Part shown: in pieces, positions 40,122 through 50,599 of the stretch
Numbering within the stretch: the stretch's first letter is position 1
Layout: each line of letters begins with the position of its first letter
Source of the DNA: Athripsodes cinereus
Taxonomy: Eukaryota; Arthropoda; Insecta; Trichoptera; Leptoceridae
DNA: 64,000 bases
Direction of reading: 5' to 3'
Assembly: GCA_947579605.1 (NCBI GenBank)
Contig: OX388327.1
Location: forward strand, 1,661,122-1,725,121
Notes under the pieces: generated by a model
What the model was told of the DNA's origin: nothing
The model's database searches: none
What the model saw: the letters and a program-made list of their open reading frames with translations, nothing else
Program-made: the position numbers and the translations under genes

Positions 40122-41531
40122 ATGGAATCCGATGTTTCTGAAGTGGAAGTTTTTACTCCCAGGCGGTATCTTGCACGGACTCCTCCATGCGATACTGGGG
40201 AGATGTCGACGGAGCCGCGGGCTACAGTGTCTGGACTTGGTGCAATGATGAAAACTGCGGGGGAGCTGCCGCCGGGGGATCCTCCGATGGAGGTGCTTTC
40301 CTGTATGACGCCAGCTCCAAAGAGGACTAAGAGGAGAAGAGAGAGAGGGACACCTATTGCTGATGACGTCGACGATAGTAACATTGAGTCGGCCGTAGAA
40401 AGTGATACTCTTTGTACAGAGGGCCCCAGAAGGGATAATTTAGCTTTTCAAGAGGTTGTTAATGGGATTGAGAGATTGTTGAATACAAAAAAGGTCGGAC
40501 TAAATGCAGAACAAAAAGCAGAAATAAGGGGCCTCGTTGCCGTGGCTGGTGGCCTCCTTGCGGGGAGTCATCTCCGTGAGGTTGCTGCGGCTGCGAGGGC
40601 GAGCGCAGCTGAAAAAACAGTCGCGTCTCTTCGCAGAGATCTTAGGATCATAAGCGGAGAAATTAAGGCGGTAGCAACAGCTGTGTCGCAGGTGTCTGTG
40701 CCTCAGGTTACAGCACCTAAAGAAACATACGCAGAACGGGCTGCTCGAGTCGTTACCCGAGCTACCGAAAAAAAGGCTGCAGTAGTTGTGATCCGTCCTG
40801 ATCAACAGGAAGGAGCTTCATCGGAAAAGACGAAGTCAGCCCTTAAGGAAATCTTGGACCCAGTCCAGGATGGATTTAGGGCCGTGAGAGTGCGGAAGGC
40901 GCGCGGTGCTGGAGTGGTGGTGGAAACATCCACCAAGGAGGGTGCTGAGAGGATATTGGCTTCCGTGAAGCTAAAATCCAAAGGGTTCACTGCTGCCGAA
41001 CCAAAGGGCAGATTGCCGCGCTTGGTAATCTACGATACCCCACGGGATCTTTCAGATGAGGATCTTCTTAAGGAGATCTTCATCACCAATATAGAAGGGA
41101 CAGGCATCACGAAAGATGCTTTCTTGGCTACTACAAGACGGGTAGCCAAATTTGGTTCCAAAACGGGACCAACAGTGGGCAGCATACTAGCCTGCAGCGG
41201 GCAGGTTAGGACTGTGCTTCTGGCTCAGGGGGTTGTGTATTTGGGCTGGAACGCTTGTAGATGTCGAGATTTTGTAGGCGCCATAAGGTGCTTTAAATGT
41301 CAAATATATGGGCACACTCAAAGAGAGTGCAAACAGAACACCCCCATGTGTGCACGCTGTGCCAAAGAGGGACACGAGGAAAGGGATTGCAAAATCCCTG
41401 TTGAACGAAGGGTGTGCGCCACGTGCACACGTTTCAGGAAAAATGCAGCCCACCCCACGGGTGATCGGGATTGTCCCGCAAATAGGGCTGCAATAGATAG
41501 GTTAGCACAGGCAACGAATTACAATGGCTAG
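40122..41531 (+). CDS. R1-clade ORF1 (Gag-like nucleic-acid-binding protein)
   Basis: 469 residues. It should coat element RNA and take it to the nucleus as a ribonucleoprotein. The N-terminal third is acidic/Pro-rich, then a helical Ala/Glu-rich region (about 130-210) suggests self-association. Residues about 390-455 hold three zinc knuckles: CFKCQIYGHTQREC and CARCAKEGHEERDC (both CX2CX4HX4C), then CATCTRFRKNAAHPTGDRDC (CX2CX8HX6C), the usual three-knuckle layout of R1/TRAS/SART ORF1. The start ATG at 40122 is the first in the frame after the 5' UTR. The stop overlaps the ORF2 start in ATGGCTAG. Confidence 0.92.
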   Translation: MESDVSEVEVFTPRRYLARTPPCDTGEMSTEPRATVSGLGAMMKTAGELPPGDPPMEVLSCMTPAPKRTKRRRERGTPIADDVDDSNIESAVESDTLCTEGPRRDNLAFQEVVNGIERLLNTKKVGLNAEQKAEIRGLVAVAGGLLAGSHLREVAAAARASAAEKTVASLRRDLRIISGEIKAVATAVSQVSVPQVTAPKETYAERAARVVTRATEKKAAVVVIRPDQQEGASSEKTKSALKEILDPVQDGFRAVRVRKARGAGVVVETSTKEGAERILASVKLKSKGFTAAEPKGRLPRLVIYDTPRDLSDEDLLKEIFITNIEGTGITKDAFLATTRRVAKFGSKTGPTVGSILACSGQVRTVLLAQGVVYLGWNACRCRDFVGAIRCFKCQIYGHTQRECKQNTPMCARCAKEGHEERDCKIPVERRVCATCTRFRKNAAHPTGDRDCPANRAAIDRLAQATNYNG

Positions 41532-44500
41532 TGCGGATGCCGTTGTTCTGGGTCAAATCAACTTGGGACGCTCACGAGCGTCGGCCATTGATCTGATTAG
41601 GTGCATGTCAAAGTTATCAATACCGATTGTTTTTGTTCAAGAGCATTTATTCTCGAGGGTAATTCTTGATGGTGCTGACGTTCCCCTTGCCGTTGTGGAC
41701 AAGGGGCCAAAGCCCATGGCGGGTTTCCTTTTTGACCATAATAGAGTCCAACCGATGCTTTTGGATGGACTCTCGGATGAGTACCGATGCTGTGTATGTC
41801 TTCGAATGGATGGCCGAGAGATATTCTTGGTTTCTGTATACTTCAAGTACTCGGACCCTGTGGGTCCACACTTACGGGGTTTGAGTCAGACGTTGGATGC
41901 TCTTAGAGGCCGGCCGGTTTTGGTTGCGGGTGATTTTAATGCGCGTTCTCCTCTATGGTTCGACAGACCGGGTTCAGACCGCACTGGGAGTGGCGGACCT
42001 GTAGAGGACTTTATATCTTCTGCAGGTCTGAATATTCTTAATGTTGCTGGTCCAGCTACATTTGCCGGTCCAATGGGGGAGAGCTGGATTGACTTGACAC
42101 TGTGCACTGATGATCTCCTCATGAAACTATCCGATTGGAGAGTGAACGTTGGCGAGGTATCCAGTGACCATCGACTGATCACTTGGTCGGTCGGTGGTTC
42201 ATTGGAGATCGAGCCAAGAGGCCTCTGGAGTTTTAGACGTTCGAAGGCAAACTGGGGACAATTTGGTCTGGAATTGAAAGAGAGAATGCGAAATTTCAGA
42301 ATTTGGATGACAGAGGGTGCTGACATAGCTGGGGAAAGATTTAACAATGCAGTCGTTGATACGGCAGCTATTGTGATGGGAAGGTGTAGGCCTGGGGGAC
42401 GGCGATCAACCAACTGGTGGACGCCAGAACTCACGGACCTGAGACGCCAGTTTAAGTCCGCCGAACGGGCCTTTTGCCCAGTGAGAAGTGGCAGTGTGTT
42501 GCGTGACTCTCCCGATGGTAAGCGTCTTTTTGAGAGGCTCCAACGTGCGAGGGGCTCCTACCAGCTGGCATTAAGGCATGCTAAGGCCTCTGCCTGGAAG
42601 GAGTGGATTTCTGAAACGGGAAATGCCGATCCTTGGTCGGTCACAAAAACAGCTGTGAAAACCAAAAGATCTGCTGATCACTATCTTACCAGCATTGTTG
42701 CTGGCGGTAGTGAAACAGTGTGTATTGACGGCACACTCAGAACGCTGCTGGATGGGTTAGTTCCGCTCGACTCGATGTCGGGGGACACGCCATTCCACGC
42801 GGCGTTGCGTTTCCTGTCACGCTGTCCACCTGATGAGTCCATGATCGAAATTGTCGATGTGACACATCCGGAACTAGGGGAAATCGTCAAGAGATTAGGG
42901 CCTAGGAAGGCACCTGGGATTGACAGAATCAATGGTGACATCGTGAAGAAAGTCTGGCAGTACTGTCCGGCAGAAATGCTGGCCCTCTACCAGGCTTGTT
43001 TGAATGAAGGGATTTTCCCAAAAGTTTGGAAGAGAGGATTGCTCAGGGTTATACCTAAGGGCAATGATAGGCCGCTGTCGGATCTTAAGGCTTATAGACC
43101 TATAACTTTGCTGCCTTCTTTCGGCAAGATTCTTGAAATTTTGGTGAGGAATCGGCTTATGGAGAGTCTGTCGCCTGGAGATCCTAAACAGTTTGGCTTT
43201 AGCCGGGGTTTATCTACTGAGCACGCAATAGACGCCTGCATGAAATGGAGAGATGAATGTACAGATAAGAATGTCCTGGGTGTTTTCCTTGACATAGCTG
43301 GGGCCTTCGACAATGCATGGTGGCCTATCATTTTGACGAAGCTGAAGATGCGAGGCTGTCCTCGTTGGCTGTTCGACATCGTCAGCAGCTACTTTGGCAG
43401 CAGATCAGTGATAATCACACATGCGGGGCTTATAGTAGAACGGATTGTCGACATGGGTTGCCCGCAGGGTTCGGTCCTTGGACCGTTTCTGTGGAATGTC
43501 CTGTTTGATGATCTGTTAAAAGTGGATCTTCCGCCTGGTTGTACAATTTTTGCATATGCAGATGACGCGCTTCTCTTGCTGTCTGGCAACACGAGATCCG
43601 CCATCGAGAGCAAATTTAAACTCGCGATCGATCGCATTTTGACATGGGGCAGTGTGAATAGGCTTGTCTTCTCGCCGAGCAAGACCTCTGCTATGTGGTT
43701 GAAGGGCTCGCTTGGAAGGAGGAACCCGGTTTTGCGGATGAGTGGATCACCTGTAAAGGTGGTTGACGAAGTTCGTTATCTTGGTGTTGTTCTAGACAGA
43801 GGCCTTTCCTTTCTTCCACATGTAAGAGCGACGGCCGAAAAAGCGGGAGTGCTGTTTTTCACTCTCCGCAGACTAAGTCGTGGTACATGGGGCCTTAGAT
43901 CATGCACTGTGAGGACCATATATCGGGCGACATACGTGGCTCAGGCTACGTATGCTGCTCGTGTTTGGTCGCATAGGCTATTGGTTGGCTCTGTGTCGGC
44001 GGCGGTCTTGAGGGGGCAAAGACTCCCGCTGCTCGCTGTCACAGGTGCGTATCGGACTGCAGCTAGCGATGGCCTCCCAGTCATCGCTGGTGTGCTGCCA
44101 GCCGACTTGGAAATCTTAGATTGTGTGGCCAGGCGTAAGCTCAAGGCGGACGGTAACGTTGTACATTTCGATATGTCTGTTGTTGCAGAACCCGGAATAA
44201 GGGGATTTAATAGGGCAGTCAGCAGGGTGCGGCAGAAAACGATGGAAGTTTGGCAGGATAGATGGGATAGGGGGAGAACTGCTAGATTAGTCTACAGTTT
44301 TCTCCCAGATGTTTGTGAACGATTGAGAAAGCATTTCCTGTCCTTCGACCACTTTTCCGTCCAGCTGGTGACGGGCCACGGCGACCTGAGGGGCAAGCTT
44401 TTTGATCTTGGGCTTTCGGAGAGCCCGTGGTGTGTTTGTGGGATGGGGAAGCAGTATGCGGACCACATCCTTTGGGTGTGTCCGGTGATGACGGATGCTA

Positions 44501-44682
44501 GGGATCTGATGTTCGAGGAAATGAGTGAAGGGACTCCCAGACCTATTTGGTTTGGTGAGGTTCTGTTGTGTCCTCAGAATTTTAGAGCCTTCAGAAAGTT
44601 TGTAGATACCTGGGTATCTAGGTGGGACCTCCTGCGTTTGCCGGGTTTACCTCCGGCAGACGCGGGTGAATCTGCAGGTTGA
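41524..44682 (+). CDS. R1-clade ORF2 (APE endonuclease and reverse transcriptase)
   Basis: 1052 residues, full length for the clade; it nicks target DNA and copies element RNA into it. Apurinic-type endonuclease at about 1-225: QE (39-40), AGDFNARSPLW (135-145), SWIDLTL (187-193), SSDHRLI (213-219) carry the catalytic E, D/N, D and H. Reverse transcriptase at about 455-760: PRKAPGIDRI, YRPITLLPSFGKILE, FLDIAGAFDNAWW (near 588), GCPQGSVLGPFLWNVLF and the catalytic FAYADD (near 676). A C-terminal knuckle CVCGMGKQYADHILWVC lies near 968-985. The ATG overlaps the ORF1 stop by 8 nt, fitting stop-and-restart translation known for R1-type elements. No damage is visible. Confidence 0.95.
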   Translation: MASADAVVLGQINLGRSRASAIDLIRCMSKLSIPIVFVQEHLFSRVILDGADVPLAVVDKGPKPMAGFLFDHNRVQPMLLDGLSDEYRCCVCLRMDGREIFLVSVYFKYSDPVGPHLRGLSQTLDALRGRPVLVAGDFNARSPLWFDRPGSDRTGSGGPVEDFISSAGLNILNVAGPATFAGPMGESWIDLTLCTDDLLMKLSDWRVNVGEVSSDHRLITWSVGGSLEIEPRGLWSFRRSKANWGQFGLELKERMRNFRIWMTEGADIAGERFNNAVVDTAAIVMGRCRPGGRRSTNWWTPELTDLRRQFKSAERAFCPVRSGSVLRDSPDGKRLFERLQRARGSYQLALRHAKASAWKEWISETGNADPWSVTKTAVKTKRSADHYLTSIVAGGSETVCIDGTLRTLLDGLVPLDSMSGDTPFHAALRFLSRCPPDESMIEIVDVTHPELGEIVKRLGPRKAPGIDRINGDIVKKVWQYCPAEMLALYQACLNEGIFPKVWKRGLLRVIPKGNDRPLSDLKAYRPITLLPSFGKILEILVRNRLMESLSPGDPKQFGFSRGLSTEHAIDACMKWRDECTDKNVLGVFLDIAGAFDNAWWPIILTKLKMRGCPRWLFDIVSSYFGSRSVIITHAGLIVERIVDMGCPQGSVLGPFLWNVLFDDLLKVDLPPGCTIFAYADDALLLLSGNTRSAIESKFKLAIDRILTWGSVNRLVFSPSKTSAMWLKGSLGRRNPVLRMSGSPVKVVDEVRYLGVVLDRGLSFLPHVRATAEKAGVLFFTLRRLSRGTWGLRSCTVRTIYRATYVAQATYAARVWSHRLLVGSVSAAVLRGQRLPLLAVTGAYRTAASDGLPVIAGVLPADLEILDCVARRKLKADGNVVHFDMSVVAEPGIRGFNRAVSRVRQKTMEVWQDRWDRGRTARLVYSFLPDVCERLRKHFLSFDHFSVQLVTGHGDLRGKLFDLGLSESPWCVCGMGKQYADHILWVCPVMTDARDLMFEEMSEGTPRPIWFGEVLLCPQNFRAFRKFVDTWVSRWDLLRLPGLPPADAGESAG

Positions 44683-45116
44683 TTTGATTTGGAGTGCGGT
44701 TTTTCGTGTGGCGAACTCGTTTTTCGTTCTTGTGCGTCCTGTCTCCCTTGGTGGAGAGTAGCATTGGTTGGGATGTCCCCTTCGGGAAGGAGAATAGTTT
44801 TCACATTACTCTGGTACCGGTGACCCCTGCGCTCTCTATCTTGGATCCTTAAAAGTTTCTGGACATCATATTTCTGCTTTTTGTACCAAATTTTGATTAT
44901 TGGGTATACTTATTGTTATTTTTTTTTTCTATGTGTTTATTTCGGATCCTTGTATTATTTTAATAAAAATATAAATATTGGTGTTTCTCTACCTTAAGGG
45001 GATATTGAAAGTTTTACAGTAGTTTAAAAGATTCCCACGAGGCGGATTTGGCCGGCCGGCCATTCAGGCTGCCCATATGGCTCGCCCGTGAGGACAATTT
45101 TTTTGTTTGCAAGTGC

Positions 45117-45150
45117 GGATAAATAGGAGTCTTTGACTCCTGAGATATCC
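45117..45150 (+). other. Conserved stem-loop in R1 3' UTR
   Basis: AGGAGTC-TTT-GACTCCT forms the inner stem and GGATA/TATCC the outer. The same design with a GTCC-AA-GGAC inner change recurs at 11785-11825 and partly at 16055 and 61526. Compensatory change supports an RNA structure, possibly recognised by the reverse transcriptase. Confidence 0.65.
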
Positions 45151-45189
45151 GGGTGTGTGGAGGGTCCTTTCAATATATTTCAATAAAAA

Positions 45190-45524
45190 ATATTTGAATT
45201 TGATTCCAACATGTGGAGGGAAGACAGTGAACAATTACCGCATAATAACAAGCAATTATTATTGATTTTCCTATTCGTAACTTCCACCAAGATGATACCT
45301 TCAAAATGAAAGGCTTACCTTCAGTTTAATTTATTTTTATTTTATTTTATTTTATAGAGACACTCACAGAAAACTGACAACACAATACATAAATTACAAA
45401 CATACAATAAGATCTCTCCAGTTCCCCAATTAAGAGTGTCTACAGCATGCACAATCAAAGAATTCAATTAAAGCGTGATTCAATATAAATATTCAATTAA
45501 AGTTTTGGGAGATACTGTCAATGG
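45190..45524. other. No gene seen
   Basis: A (TTTTA)n-like run at 45335-45356 followed by CACTCACAGAAAACTGACAAC suggests a minus-strand LINE 3' end. Confidence 0.35.
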
Positions 45525-46250
45525 ATGGATGGAAATAGGTCTCCCCAGTAAAGAATGTGTCTCCCACTCTTTTCACTGTAATAGGCAAGTGTTTGTTAAA
45601 TATTATCTAATATATAAAAGAAAGTGGTGTGTGTTACACCATTTATAACTCAAGAATGGCTGTACCGATTTGAATGATCTCTGATTTGTTGGATTCTTCT
45701 CCACCGGGAATAGCCGATAGGCTATTAAAATATCTTACAAATTCACGGGAAGAAAAATTATGAAGAAAATTATTTACGCCATACATTTATGATTTCAAAA
45801 ATAAAAACAATATGGAGGATTATGGCGCTGTAAGCGCTTCAGCGTCGCCTGTTGCATTGTGCTAAAATAATCCTTATGTTCTGCTATATTAAGATCAAAT
45901 TACTATAATCAACATGAACAAATTGTGTTAAACTGCTGTACTAATAGGGTCATTGCACCAGTCTTTGTACACAATAAGAAATTTGTCACAATTTCGCATC
46001 ATATTTCCTATGTTTTTTTTAGAAAATGGGTGATTTTTATTGAATTTAAGTAGCTGGTTATCCTATAAATATAATAACCTACCTATATTTATCACATGTA
46101 TCACTACACATTTTTAATATTTTTTTAATTAATTGAGTTGGTGATATCTAGTCACGTATAAAACAGTTAACGTCCTCGATTCAGCGATTAGTAATGTCAC
46201 CCTTCCTGAATAATAAATGTTCACTGTGTCGGTGTTAAGGTAGTAGAATT
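45525..46250 (+). mobile_element. SINE-T copy split by a Helitron-like element
   Basis: GGATGGAAATAGGTCTCCCC, AGTAAAGAATGTGTCTCCCACTC, AATAGGCAAGTGTTTGTTAAAT, then the insert, then CACGTATAAAACAGTTAACG, TCGATTCAGCGATTAG, GTCACCCTTCCTGAA. Diverged copies at 17943 and 29556 show the unbroken order (AAATATCACGGTTAAGACATTTAAC). Confidence 0.65.
45606..46151 (+). mobile_element. Helitron-like nonautonomous element, 546 bp
   Basis: Starts TC (TCTAATATATAAAAG) after A45605 and ends CTAG before T46152, with no target duplication. The SINE consensus reads ...AAATATCACG... at the junction, consistent with A/T insertion. TC...CTRR ends and A^T insertion are Helitron marks. No clear GC-rich hairpin precedes CTAG. 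No protein. A relative lies at 3680-3994. Confidence 0.55.
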
Positions 46251-46309
46251 CTATAACTAATATATGTTTGTTACAATTCCGTTACGAAACAAATGTTGTC
46301 TTCTACTAC

Positions 46310-46480
46310 AATATGTTTTACTGTCGAGAGAGAGAGAGACGTCTGTCATAGTGTAAGGTCATTGAGATTGACAATGTCTTTCGTCCTGTCAAGAGAGATG
46401 TCTTTAGTCTTGTCATTGAGATTGATAATGTTCTTAAAAAACGAAAGACGTCTCGCTCGACAATAAAACATATACATAGT
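46310..46480. repeat. Inverted repeat with GAGAGACGTC ends
   Basis: TATGTTTTACTGTCGAGAGAG, GAGACGTCT at the left and AGACGTCTCGCTCGACAATA, AAACATA at the right; the internal CATTGAGATTGA occurs twice directly. Related to 6165-6205 and 23508-23555. Confidence 0.65.
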
Positions 46481-46729
46481 AGAAGTACACGTTTGTTTTT
46501 TAATCTTATCGTGTATATCTTTAACTGTCTGTTTCAATTTTAGGTGTTATTTGTTAACGACTTAATTTTGATTTTTTTGACATACTTTTATATTCTAATA
46601 AGTTTCATTAATTATGATTTTTGACTATTTTATATTAATATTTTAATTTAATTTCAATTTGCATTTGAATTTTTATAAGACGTTTGTCTCTTATTGTTTA
46701 TATTCAACAATGGCTTAATATTTAAGTTC

Positions 46730-46980
46730 AACCTCAATTTTGTTTTTTCTATTCCCTTTATAATTTAATATAATCATTTTATTTTATTACTATTGTTGTT
46801 TTGTTCAAGTAGGTAACTATTAATTTTTTTACATCTTAATGTTTGTTTTATAAGTTTGTACCTGCAGCTGTTAACTCTTATTTTATTGTTTTTGTCTGTC
46901 AAATTGTTTTTTTTCTTTGCTATAATATGTTGAACATGTAAGAGGCTCACGCCGTGTAAAGTTGATAAATAAATAAACTT
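46730..46980 (+). repeat. Second copy of GGCTCACGCCGTGTA repeat
   Basis: Matches 32090-32305 and ends TGATAAATAAATAAAC; likely a retroelement 3' UTR. Confidence 0.65.
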
Positions 46981-47720
46981 TTATTGGCACGAAGAAGACA
47001 ACTTACATGTTTTTTTACATGCTATATACCTAGGGGATTCGATCCCGGGATCACGTCCACAGTTAAAGGTTAACAATGATTGAGTGATTTGATATTTTAA
47101 AAAATAGCATCAAAAAATCACTCATCGACCTAATTCAAATAAATAATTCATAGTCTCTGGTCAATTTAAGTTAAAAATACTAGCTAAAACATTGATCCCT
47201 TTAGTATGTATTTTTTTGTTATGGTTCTTAATAAGTCTAAGTTGATTTAAAAAAAAAATCCAAAATAGTACATACAAACAAACATAAAAACAATATTATA
47301 GAATATATTGCCCCACTAAACTAAAACTGTTCTGGGTTAAAACTATGAAATTAATATAAATACAAGAATACAATAATTATTTAATTATTTAAAAATATAA
47401 AAAAAGTTAAATTGTTAGTTATATAATTCATAAGTGCCTTGTTTGTTTATTTTGGAAGATGTTTGAAGTATAATTTTGTTTAGCCGACTTTTTGCAGATT
47501 AAAAAACTTAAATTCATTGCCAGATAAATGAAAAAAAACTGATTTTGACATGGTTTACTGAATTTTTGTTACCACTTTACATTATCAATACAATCCCGGG
47601 ACTAGTCCCGGGATACCGGGATCAACTGTAGATAATCCCGAAATCCCGGGATTAGAAAAAAGCCCCGGGATCGAATCCCCTATATATACCGCTTATTACC
47701 CCAATCGTAGGAAGTTCTGA
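46981..47720 (+). mobile_element. SINE-T fragment carrying a hAT-like MITE
   Basis: TTGGCACGAAGAAGACAACTTACATGTTTTTTTACATGC (46984-47022) is SINE sequence. Beyond the MITE, GCTTATTACCCCAATCGTAGG (47691) weakly continues it (GGCTACCCCACTTGTGGG). Confidence 0.5.
47031..47682. mobile_element. hAT-like MITE, 652 bp
   Basis: Perfect 8-bp duplication TATATACC (47023-47030, 47683-47690). Inverted ends TAGGGGATTCGATCCCGGG and CCCGGGATCGAATCCCCTA-like sequence. CCCGGGAT is repeated several times near the right end (47593-47670), as expected of subterminal transposase sites. No protein. Ends fit YARNG (TAGGG), like the larger element at 8917 but with a different sequence. Confidence 0.85.
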
Positions 47721-48879
47721 GATTTTTTGTCTTATTACAACCACATAAAGGGGAAAAACCTTTTGTAGGGATTACGAAAGAAGAAACCTTTTAGGGTGAA
47801 CATGCTGTATGTTATATTGTGGTCTAGAATTTGCATGGCAAGATAATATGATAATAAATGTACTGAAAGCAGTGGTATATAGTAATAATATTAAGAGTCT
47901 TCGAAGGTCTTCTTAAAGGATCTCCTCTCAGCTCCATTTGTAAGCTAAGTCGCCGCTATTATCTCGGGTAGTGTGGTGTCGTTAAGGCTCAGAACCGCTA
48001 AGTCCGTAACGGCCTCACGGCGATATCTGTTTTTTTGATAGTCACATCAACGATCGCATCGACAAACATCGTAATTTAAGATAACGCTAACAAAAAGCAT
48101 ATTAATACTAAAAATCATTTTTATTGTTATGAAATAATAAGGTACAACATCTAAAACTGGATTAAAAAATTCATCACTCACATCTCAGTTCTGTTGACAT
48201 AGATGCTACTTTTAATAGACTCGTGGTGCTATGAACTATGTCAATCGATGCTTTTGAGAGACCGAACCGTTGTGTCGGAACAAAATTCATATATATTCTT
48301 CGTGTCAAGTCCCCCGACGTTGACGATCACTTGTGATAACGCGCGCCCCTATCTTAGTCAATTCCAAATAAATTAATTTTCCACAGCATCAATAGCTTAG
48401 TTTTTTTTTCACTTGAGCGATGTTGCTATCAAAACAGTTATATTATGTCGATGTGTTTAGAATATTTACTCATTTTTTATTATTTAACTGCATTTGGACA
48501 CATCGCGTAGATGACATAGCCAGTCAGACATTTCGATTGGAGAACCGTGTTTACACAATGTAACCTTGTGCAAGAAAAGTGAGAAAGCCTTTCCAACGCT
48601 TACGAATTGGAATAAGTCTGACTCAAGTAATCTCTTTCAAAATCCATGGACAACGTTTACTATTGAATTTCGTTTCGATTAAATTTTGCACAATGTTACA
48701 TTATGTAAATATGAATTGAAAAATAGTCTATTTAGCTAACTTCCAAGTTACTTTATTATCTTCTCTTGCTAGTATTCGGAGATACAACTCCATCTTCAGG
48801 CGATTAATAAATATGGTTCTCCCAGATCACCACATAATAATATGTCGATGTTTTTATGTGAATGCGTATACAAGTGAAA
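47721..48879. other. No gene seen
   Basis: Slightly more complex sequence around 47900-48020 and 48240-48360 without a recognisable family or frame. Confidence 0.35.
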
Positions 48880-49345
48880 CTTGGACGTGGTTGAAAGAAG
48901 GACAAGAGTGGAATAAATGCCGTGGAGATGCATTCACTGAGAAAAATGGTTGGTAAAACGTTGCGGGATAGAGTGAAGACTGAGGATATCAGGAGAATGA
49001 ACGGATGCGAGAAGAGTGTTCTGGATAGAATGCGTGTAAATAAGTTACGATGGTTTGGACATGTTGAGCGAATGCAAGATGAAAGAATGACGAAGAGGAT
49101 GTATTTGTCTGAAAAAGGAGGTGTGAGGATGTGCGAACGTCCAAGAACCATGTAGCTTGAGCATGTGGATCAAATCCTAAAGGACGGACGCGTGTTGAGT
49201 AAGAGAAGTCGGCGAACATGTATGAGAAACTGGATGAATGTGGAGGAAGCGAAAGAAGTTTGTAAGGATAGATCTATATGGCGTTCCGTTCTCTCTGCCT
49301 ACCCCTCCTGGGACACGGCGTGAGGGTATAGATAGATAGATAGAT
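48880..49345 (+). pseudogene. RTE-A 3' fragment
   Basis: Plus frame 48922-49155 reads EMHSLRKMVGKTLRDRVKTE, DIRRMNGCEKSVLDRMRVNK and LRWFGHVERMQDERMTKRMY, stops at TAG (49153-49155), then EHVDQILKDGRVLSKRSRR and CKDRSIWRSVLSAYPSWDTA. The tail is (GATA)n at 49330-49346. One stop and few changes: fairly young. Confidence 0.85.
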
Positions 49346-50400
49346 TATGTGAAACTCTACAACCCTAGACAGTCCGTTATAATATGTATTATAATAATAT
49401 GTACATTACCGTATTATTGTTATCGCGAAGACATAACCAACCATAAGTTATAATAGCAGTAGTAAGAACATAGAAGAAGAATACTATGAAGGGTTACTAC
49501 TGGCGAGTAGTAAATGTAACCGTTAGTAATATTGTTTCAAACAATCGTAATAACGGCCTTAACGAAATACAACATATTACTTTATCCACAAGGGCGCATC
49601 CAGGTTGCATGCATTTTTATTTTATGGTTTGTTTTTCGTGTCGAAACCCAAAAAAACAACCTTAAACCCTACGAGACAGTATCAAAAATACTGTTAGATC
49701 CAAGACGTTTCCAGATGGGGAAAACAACGGCGAAAATATCGGTTCGAACACGTCCAAAAGATATTATTAGTATTATTCTACATGGACTACCTGAGAGACG
49801 CCGTCCACCAGGAAGAACCCCAAAATGATGAAAGGACAATTAGGCTTCCACGTCGCAAAAGAAGCTTCCTGCATGAGCAGATTTTTGAGTCTAACAAAAG
49901 ATTAAGAAGATGAATTTAAGAAATTCCTAATATTTCAAATTTCAACTCCCTCCTCGTCGAAATCCCTATGTATACTGTTAGCCTCGACACAGACTTTAGC
50001 CTTGTGAGGTGGCAAAGTGGAATTAGTTTTATTGACATATTATGGATTTGAACTGTATTGGATTGTATGTGCTTATTTGAGGAAATAAACGAATTTGAAC
50101 TTTTCATCGATTTTGTACTGGAATTTCACAACTGTATGGTTCAATTCTTGGGATAGGCCAGTTTCTCACCCACTTAAATACATTTTTTTTTCTACTCTTT
50201 TTGAGATCCTATGGGGGCAACTTCTCCAGTATGTCCTCAATGGGTACGCCAATGAATATCTACCTAACTTCCTACCTAATACATTAGACAATAGTTATAA
50301 TAATAATAAGCTTTAAACAGATTTTCAGAATATTGTAACTTTTTAGATTTTCGACGGGATCAAACAATATTAGCGCCCACTTGAGTTTGGTGTTATCAAT
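49346..50400. other. No clear gene
   Basis: Frame 49532-49828 ends PERRRPPGRTPK, faintly like an RTE C-terminal GRPx motif, too weak to call. The rest is AT-rich. Confidence 0.35.
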
Positions 50401-50504
50401 TAATAGATTAACTAGTTTGACATGAACGATTAATGGATTAACTAGTTTGACATGAAAGATTAATGGATTAACTAGTTTGGCATGAACGATTATTGGATTA
50501 ACAG
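50401..50504. repeat. 30-bp tandem repeat, 3.5 copies
   Basis: Unit GGATTAACTAGTTTGACATG + AACGATTAAT with few differences. Confidence 0.9.
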
Positions 50505-50599
50505 GGTTATTCCATGTTGATTGTGATTAACCTTTAATTTCTATTTATTTATTTTTTCATAAGTTTACATTATACTATTTTTGTTATTCTAAAAATATC

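Larger units (their letters stand above)
39359..45175 (+). mobile_element. R1-clade non-LTR retrotransposon, complete, 5817 bp
   Basis: Flanked by a 14-bp direct repeat TATTTCAATAAAAA (39345-39358, 45176-45189). The element has a 763-bp 5' UTR, ORF1, an overlapping ORF2 and a ~490-bp 3' UTR with a strong hairpin. No stops or shifts are visible, so it could be active. R1 elements of rDNA also make 14-bp duplications, but this copy is not in 28S rDNA. No poly-A tail separates the 3' end from the duplication. Codon use is more GC-rich than the surroundings. Confidence 0.92.

Noticed and set aside
41886..42434. 182-codon minus-strand frame
   Set aside because: Antisense to the R1 ORF2 endonuclease region.
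49532..49828. Gene with a GRTPK end
   Set aside because: Only a faint resemblance to an RTE C-terminus; no supporting motif.
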